A stretch of DNA of 8,998 nt from Elusimicrobiota bacterium. Lineage in GTDB: Bacteria; Elusimicrobiota; Elusimicrobia; UBA1565. Positions within the stretch are counted from its first letter, which is position 1, and every line of letters begins with the position of its first letter. The notes under the pieces were generated by a model. That model searched no databases, was not told the DNA's origin, and worked only from the letters and a program-made list of their open reading frames with translations. The translations under genes were made by a program, and so were the position numbers. This document shows, piece after piece, positions 5,280 through 8,998 of the stretch. The stretch spans positions 22,909 to 31,906 of the forward strand of contig DMEZ01000035.1 of NCBI GenBank assembly GCA_003450735.1. Direction: 5' to 3'.

Positions 5280-7232
5280 TCAGAAGCGCAGGAGCGGCAG
5301 CACGCTTGCGTGCCCGTCCGTCCAGAGGCGCCCTTCACCGAGCCGATGCCAGCCGGGCTCCGTCAGGAGACGCTCGACTTTGCCCGGATCACGGCTCAGC
5401 ACGATCCAGTCGGAGGGAACGAGGCCGACGGGGGCGTCATCCGGCGGGAGGAGCTTTCGGCAGGCCGCGGAGAAGCCGAGGACTCGTGCCGCTCCGGCGA
5501 TGGGCTGGGCGAGGTCCAAGTGGCGGCTGGAGGCGTGGACCGCGATGACGCCGCCGCTCGAGAGCCGGACCGCGTAGAGCTCGAAAGCCTCGCGGGTGAG
5601 GAGATGGACGGGCACCGCCCCGCCGTTGAACGCGTCCAAGACCAGGAGGTCGTAGACGGCGCCTCTTCGCGCTTGCAGCACCTGCCTCGCGTCTCCTAGG
5701 TAGACGATCGTGTCGGCCAGCCCATCTCGGATGTAGCTGAAGCGCGTGCGGGCGATGTCGAGCACGTCCGGATCGAGCTCATAGAAGTCCAGCCGCTGCC
5801 CCGGGCGGCCGTAGGCCGCGACGGCGCCCGCGCCGAGGCCGACGGCTCCGACGGCGCGCAGGGAAGCGCCAAAGAGCCGGTAGACGTCGCCGAGCGGAGA
5901 AAGGGGGTGGTAGTAGGACATGGGTGTGCGGCTCAGAGCGGGGTCTAAAGACTGCATGCCGTGGTGAGTGCTGCCGTGGTAGAGGTACCGCAGGCCTCCG
6001 GCATCTTCCACGGAGAGGATGCCGTAGAAGCCGCGGACCGCATAAGATGGGGCGGCCGGCCTGAGCGCCAAGAGCGCCGCGGCGGCGCACAGAGCCGCGC
6101 CCGCGCCGGCCCAGCGCGCACGCGGGCTCTCCCAGTCGCGCAGGAGCATGGCGCATAGGCAGAGCCCCGCGGCGAGGAGCCAGTCGAGAGCCAGCGCCGA
6201 GCTATGGCGGGCCAGGAGCGGCAGGAAGGCGATGAGTGCCGAGCCGGCCCAGCCGCCCAGGGCCGAGTGGACGTAGAAGGAGCGCATGCCGGCGCCCCCG
6301 GCGGGCGCGGCCTTGGCCAGGATCCTGTGGCAGACCATCCCGGTCATGAAGAGTCCTGCGGTGCTAAGCCCGACCTTGCCGAGCCCGGAGAGCCCTTCCC
6401 GGAGCGGCGGCGCGGCGGCGTAGAGCAGGAGCCCGGCTCCGAAAAGGCCCAGCAGCGACGAGTTCAGCCATGGCGGATAGCAGGGTTCGCGCTTGAAGTT
6501 CAGGATGAGGGTCGTGAGATAGATCGCCAGAGGGATAGCCCACAGAAGGGGGACGGCCGCGAACTCGTGGGCGAGCAGGTTGTTGGAGGCCAGCATCGCC
6601 GCGCACGGGCCGGCGCTGGCCGAGACCCATAGCCAGCGGGCGCGGAGAGCGGGGGGAGGACCCTCCTCGGCTGTACGCTCCTCGACGATGAGGGCCTTGA
6701 ACCTGAGCCCGAACAGGGCAGACACGAATATCCCGTAGAGCGCCGACCACAAGACGAGGTGGACGTCGGAGGGCAGGAGAGGCTCGAGGATGAACGGGTA
6801 GGCCAGGAGCGCGGAGAGGGCGCCGGCGTTCGAGGCCGCGTAGAGAGAATAGCCGCCGGCTCTCAGGCTCTGGATCATGGGGGTCGCGGCGAAGAGGGCG
6901 ATGAACAACGGGCCGGAACCGCGCAGGAGCGCCCACAAGACCGCGAGCGCGGGGTCCTGGATGGGGGCGGGGGGGATGCGGACCGGCAGGAAGAAGAGAG
7001 CGCAGGCCGCCCAGGCCAGATAGGCCGTGAAGGCTCTGCGGCCGGCAGCCCGGCCGGCGAGGAGGGCGACTGCGGCATAGGCCGCCAGCAGGAGCGCCTG
7101 GTAGAGGGTCATGGAGACGGTCCACACCGCCGCGCTTCCGCCGAAGCGGGGCAGAAGAAGTTTGGCGAGCAAAAGTTCGAGGTCGAAGGCGAGGAAGGCG
7201 GCGAGGAAGGCGGCCGCGTGGGCGAGGGTCAC
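5280..7232 (-). CDS. Fused multi-span membrane / spermidine synthase-like protein
   Basis: This 650-residue protein joins about a dozen membrane spans (residues about 5-400) to a C-terminal Rossmann domain of the spermidine synthase type. The N-terminal 'LLLAKLLLPRFGGSAAVWT' (20-38) is the family's hallmark opening. The C-terminal half has 'GSTHHG', then motif I 'GLGAGAVAAYG' (about 465-475), 'YELD' (484-487), 'LGDAR' (512-516) and 'LDAFNGGAVPVHLLTREAF' (from about 532; Asp533 is the conserved acid). Active aminopropyltransferases usually have a second acid in this loop, here Gly, so the substrate may not be spermidine. The GTG at 7232 is chosen because family members start just before the first span; the in-frame ATGs at 7301 and 7304 would add a stretch of AT-rich codons unlike the gene. 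No clear Shine-Dalgarno site. Confidence 0.87.
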   Translation of the reverse strand: MTLAHAAAFLAAFLAFDLELLLAKLLLPRFGGSAAVWTVSMTLYQALLLAAYAAVALLAGRAAGRRAFTAYLAWAACALFFLPVRIPPAPIQDPALAVLWALLRGSGPLFIALFAATPMIQSLRAGGYSLYAASNAGALSALLAYPFILEPLLPSDVHLVLWSALYGIFVSALFGLRFKALIVEERTAEEGPPPALRARWLWVSASAGPCAAMLASNNLLAHEFAAVPLLWAIPLAIYLTTLILNFKREPCYPPWLNSSLLGLFGAGLLLYAAAPPLREGLSGLGKVGLSTAGLFMTGMVCHRILAKAAPAGGAGMRSFYVHSALGGWAGSALIAFLPLLARHSSALALDWLLAAGLCLCAMLLRDWESPRARWAGAGAALCAAAALLALRPAAPSYAVRGFYGILSVEDAGGLRYLYHGSTHHGMQSLDPALSRTPMSYYHPLSPLGDVYRLFGASLRAVGAVGLGAGAVAAYGRPGQRLDFYELDPDVLDIARTRFSYIRDGLADTIVYLGDARQVLQARRGAVYDLLVLDAFNGGAVPVHLLTREAFELYAVRLSSGGVIAVHASSRHLDLAQPIAGAARVLGFSAACRKLLPPDDAPVGLVPSDWIVLSRDPGKVERLLTEPGWHRLGEGRLWTDGHASVLPLLRF

Positions 7233-7325
7233 CGGCCGGATTGAAACATATTCTGGCAGTCGCGTTGCACTATGGAATTTGTAAGAATACCGTGAAGCCA
7301 TCATCCTCGACACAAGGAGCTTCTC
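7233..7325. promoter_or_regulatory. Divergent intergenic promoter region
   Basis: This 93-bp AT-richer gap separates the - strand membrane/spermidine-synthase gene from the + strand transketolase-like gene, so both promoters should lie here. On +, TTGAAA (7241-7246) and TTGCAC (7265-7270) resemble -35 boxes, but neither has a convincing -10 at 16-18 nt. No operator-like dyad was seen. The region is assigned from gene arrangement more than from motifs. Confidence 0.5.
7314..7319 (+). promoter_or_regulatory. Strong Shine-Dalgarno site of the transketolase-like gene
   Basis: AAGGAG with a 6-nt spacer precedes the ATG at 7326 and fixes the start of this gene, whose frame continues off the window. 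Confidence 0.8.
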
Positions 7326-8998
7326 ATGCCCGCTGACCTCCAGACTCCCGTCGCGACCCGCTTCACCCTGCGCCCGCGCCGCGCGGTCTACGAAGCCTCC
7401 CCCAAGCCCTTTGAGGGCGACCTCTCCGCGCTCGAGGACTTCGACCTGGCCTACCGCACCCTCTGCGCGGTCCTCTACAACTACGTCCCGACCTCCGGGC
7501 ACCCGGGCGGCAGCATCTCCTCGGGCCGCATCGTGCAGAGCCTGCTCCTCGAAACGATGGTCTACGATTTCTCCTCCCCCTACGCGGAGGGCGCCGACCT
7601 GGTCTGCTACGCGGGCGGGCACAAGGCGATGGGCCTCTACGCGCTCTGGGCCCTGCGCGACGAGATGGTGCGCATCGGCCGGCCCGACCTGCTGCCCGAG
7701 GACAAGCTCCGCCTGCGCCTCGAGGACCTCCTGGGCTTCCGCCGCAACCCGACCCAGCCCACTCCGCTCTTCAAGAAGTTCAAGGCCAAGGCCCTCGACG
7801 GCCACCCCTCCCCGGTGGTGCCCTTCGTGCCCGGCGCGACCGGCGCGAGCGGCGTGGGCGTGGGGATGGGGCTGGGTTTGGCTCTCGGCGCGCGCGACCT
7901 CTACGGCGAGAACGCCCCGAAGGTGCACCTCATCGAAGGCGAGGGCGGCATGACCCCCGGCCGCGTGGCCGAGGCGGTCGCCTCCGCCGCGTCGACGGGC
8001 TTGGACAACGCCGTTCTGCACCTGGACTGGAACCAGGCTTCCATCGACAGTGAGAAGGTGACCGCCGAGGGAGAGACGCCGGGCGACTACGTGCAGTGGG
8101 ATCCCTGCGAGTACTTCGTCCTCAACGACTGGAACGTGGTGTTCGTGCCGGAAGGGCTGGATTACAAGGCGGTGCTGGGGGCGCAGAAGCGCGCCGTGGC
8201 CATCAAGAACGGACAGCCGACGGCGGTGGTGTACCGCACCAAGAAGGGCTGGCGCTACGGCATCGAGGGCCGGGCCTCGCACGGCGCCGGGCACGCCTTC
8301 TGCTCCGAGGGTTTCCACAAGGCCGTGGCCCCCTTCGAGGAGGGCTACAAGGTCCAGCTGCCGCACTTCAGCGGCGAGAAGACCGGGGACCGCGTCGAGC
8401 AGGCGTTCTTCGATACCCTGATGACCTTCCGCAAGGCTTTCGAGGCGAAGCCGCAGGTCGCGAAGGCGGTGGCCGAGCGCATCGCCGCCGCGCAGGCCCG
8501 CTACAAGAAGCGGGCCTTGAAGCCTCGCGCCGACGCGCCGAAGCTGGCCAAGGCCTTCGAGGCCCTGGATATCGACAACCCTCCGCAGGCCTTGCGCTTC
8601 GAGCCCGGCAAGTCGGTATCCCCGCGCGGCGCCTTGAGCGACGCGCTGGGCCACCTCAACAAGGCGAGCGGCGGGGCGCTGCTCGCCTGCGCGGCCGACC
8701 TGCTGGGCTCGACGAGCGTCACGAACGTGAACGCGGACTTCCCGAAGGGCTTCTACCACTCGAAGAAGAACCCGCTCTCCCGGCTCGTCCCCATCGGCGG
8801 CATCTGCGAGGACGCGATGGGGGCGATGATGTCGGGCGTCTCGGGCTACGGCGCGCACATCGGCGTGTCGAGCTCGTACTCGGGCTTCATCGCCGCGCTC
8901 GAACACATCGCCTCCCGCCTGCACGGCATCGGCCAGCAGGCCCGGCGCTCGGTGGACGGCAAGCCCTACCGGCCCTTCATCATGATCAACGCGCACGC
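7326..8998 (+). CDS. Transketolase-superfamily thiamine-diphosphate enzyme, 3'-truncated
   Basis: The frame is open for 557 codons to the window edge. The N-terminal domain has 'TSGHPGGS' (His59, the transketolase active-site His region), 'GGHKAMGLYALWA', a Gly-rich 'GATGASGVGVGMGLG', and the cofactor motif Gly205-Glu206-Gly207 followed 29 residues later by Asn236 ('DWNQ'). Most relatives have GDG, so Glu206 is unusual. The second (pyrimidine-binding) domain starts near 'SPRGALSDALGHL', and 'GGICEDAMGAMMSG' carries the catalytic Glu495 that activates thiamine diphosphate. The protein ends mid-domain at 'PFIMINAHA'. It should move two-carbon or similar acyl units between sugars or keto acids in the cytoplasm, but the exact substrate is unclear: it does not read like standard TktA, Dxs or phosphoketolase. 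Transcription probably starts in the divergent gap. Confidence 0.9.
   Translation, partial: MPADLQTPVATRFTLRPRRAVYEASPKPFEGDLSALEDFDLAYRTLCAVLYNYVPTSGHPGGSISSGRIVQSLLLETMVYDFSSPYAEGADLVCYAGGHKAMGLYALWALRDEMVRIGRPDLLPEDKLRLRLEDLLGFRRNPTQPTPLFKKFKAKALDGHPSPVVPFVPGATGASGVGVGMGLGLALGARDLYGENAPKVHLIEGEGGMTPGRVAEAVASAASTGLDNAVLHLDWNQASIDSEKVTAEGETPGDYVQWDPCEYFVLNDWNVVFVPEGLDYKAVLGAQKRAVAIKNGQPTAVVYRTKKGWRYGIEGRASHGAGHAFCSEGFHKAVAPFEEGYKVQLPHFSGEKTGDRVEQAFFDTLMTFRKAFEAKPQVAKAVAERIAAAQARYKKRALKPRADAPKLAKAFEALDIDNPPQALRFEPGKSVSPRGALSDALGHLNKASGGALLACAADLLGSTSVTNVNADFPKGFYHSKKNPLSRLVPIGGICEDAMGAMMSGVSGYGAHIGVSSSYSGFIAALEHIASRLHGIGQQARRSVDGKPYRPFIMINAH

Noticed and set aside
5144..5548. Small + and - strand reading frames over the long palindrome, with similar peptides (TAVVLIRF) on both strands
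   Set aside because: The similarity arises because the DNA is palindromic, and the frames run out into antisense of the spermidine-synthase gene. No ribosome site was seen.
5280..8996. Very long - strand reading frame (more than 1200 codons) running across the transketolase-like gene
   Set aside because: Only the part below 7232 is a real gene. The rest is the antisense of a well-supported + strand gene, and its translation is Arg/Ala/Gly-rich low complexity without family motifs, as expected from GC-rich codon use.

Overview
The window comes from a GC-rich bacterium (strongly G/C-ending codons, roughly two-thirds GC by eye) with a secreted protein and several membrane proteins. The gene types (SixA-like phosphatase, a nucleotidyltransferase with a helical tail, a 'GYVKN' type Fe/Mn superoxide dismutase, a zinc-ribbon TPR protein, a fused membrane/spermidine-synthase protein, an atypical transketolase) fit a deep-branching environmental Gram-negative lineage. 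An Elusimicrobiota-like genome is one possibility, but nothing here fixes the taxonomy. No tRNA, rRNA, CRISPR array or transposase gene was seen.

Layout. Positions 1-3545 hold four genes on the + strand: a 5'-truncated SixA-type histidine phosphatase, a nucleotidyltransferase 1 nt downstream, an Fe/Mn superoxide dismutase, and a 580-residue zinc-ribbon/TPR protein. Positions 3542-4977 hold two genes on the - strand that form a tight pair: a tryptophan-rich membrane protein of unknown function (upstream) and an exported protein with a GIGH motif resembling the active-site loop of phage-type lysozymes (downstream). The TPR gene and the exported-protein gene converge and share a TTAA stop inside a perfect 16-bp palindrome. 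Positions 4978-5279 are non-coding, AT-richer than the surroundings, and hold a 103-bp near-perfect palindrome and a second strong hairpin. Positions 5280-7232 (-) encode a 650-residue fused membrane/spermidine-synthase-like protein. Positions 7233-7325 are a short AT-richer divergent promoter region. From 7326 to the window end (+) runs an open, 3'-truncated thiamine-diphosphate enzyme of the transketolase superfamily.

Working together. The first four genes look co-directional and may be co-transcribed, with signalling or housekeeping roles (phosphohistidine removal, possible nucleotidyl transfer, superoxide removal, a scaffold). The membrane protein plus exported lysozyme-like protein is the most interesting pair: it looks like an uncharacterised envelope module. 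The palindrome at 5149-5251 is the most interesting non-coding signal. Very long antisense reading frames, including one of more than 1200 codons on the - strand across the transketolase-like gene, are by-products of GC-rich codon use and are not annotated.
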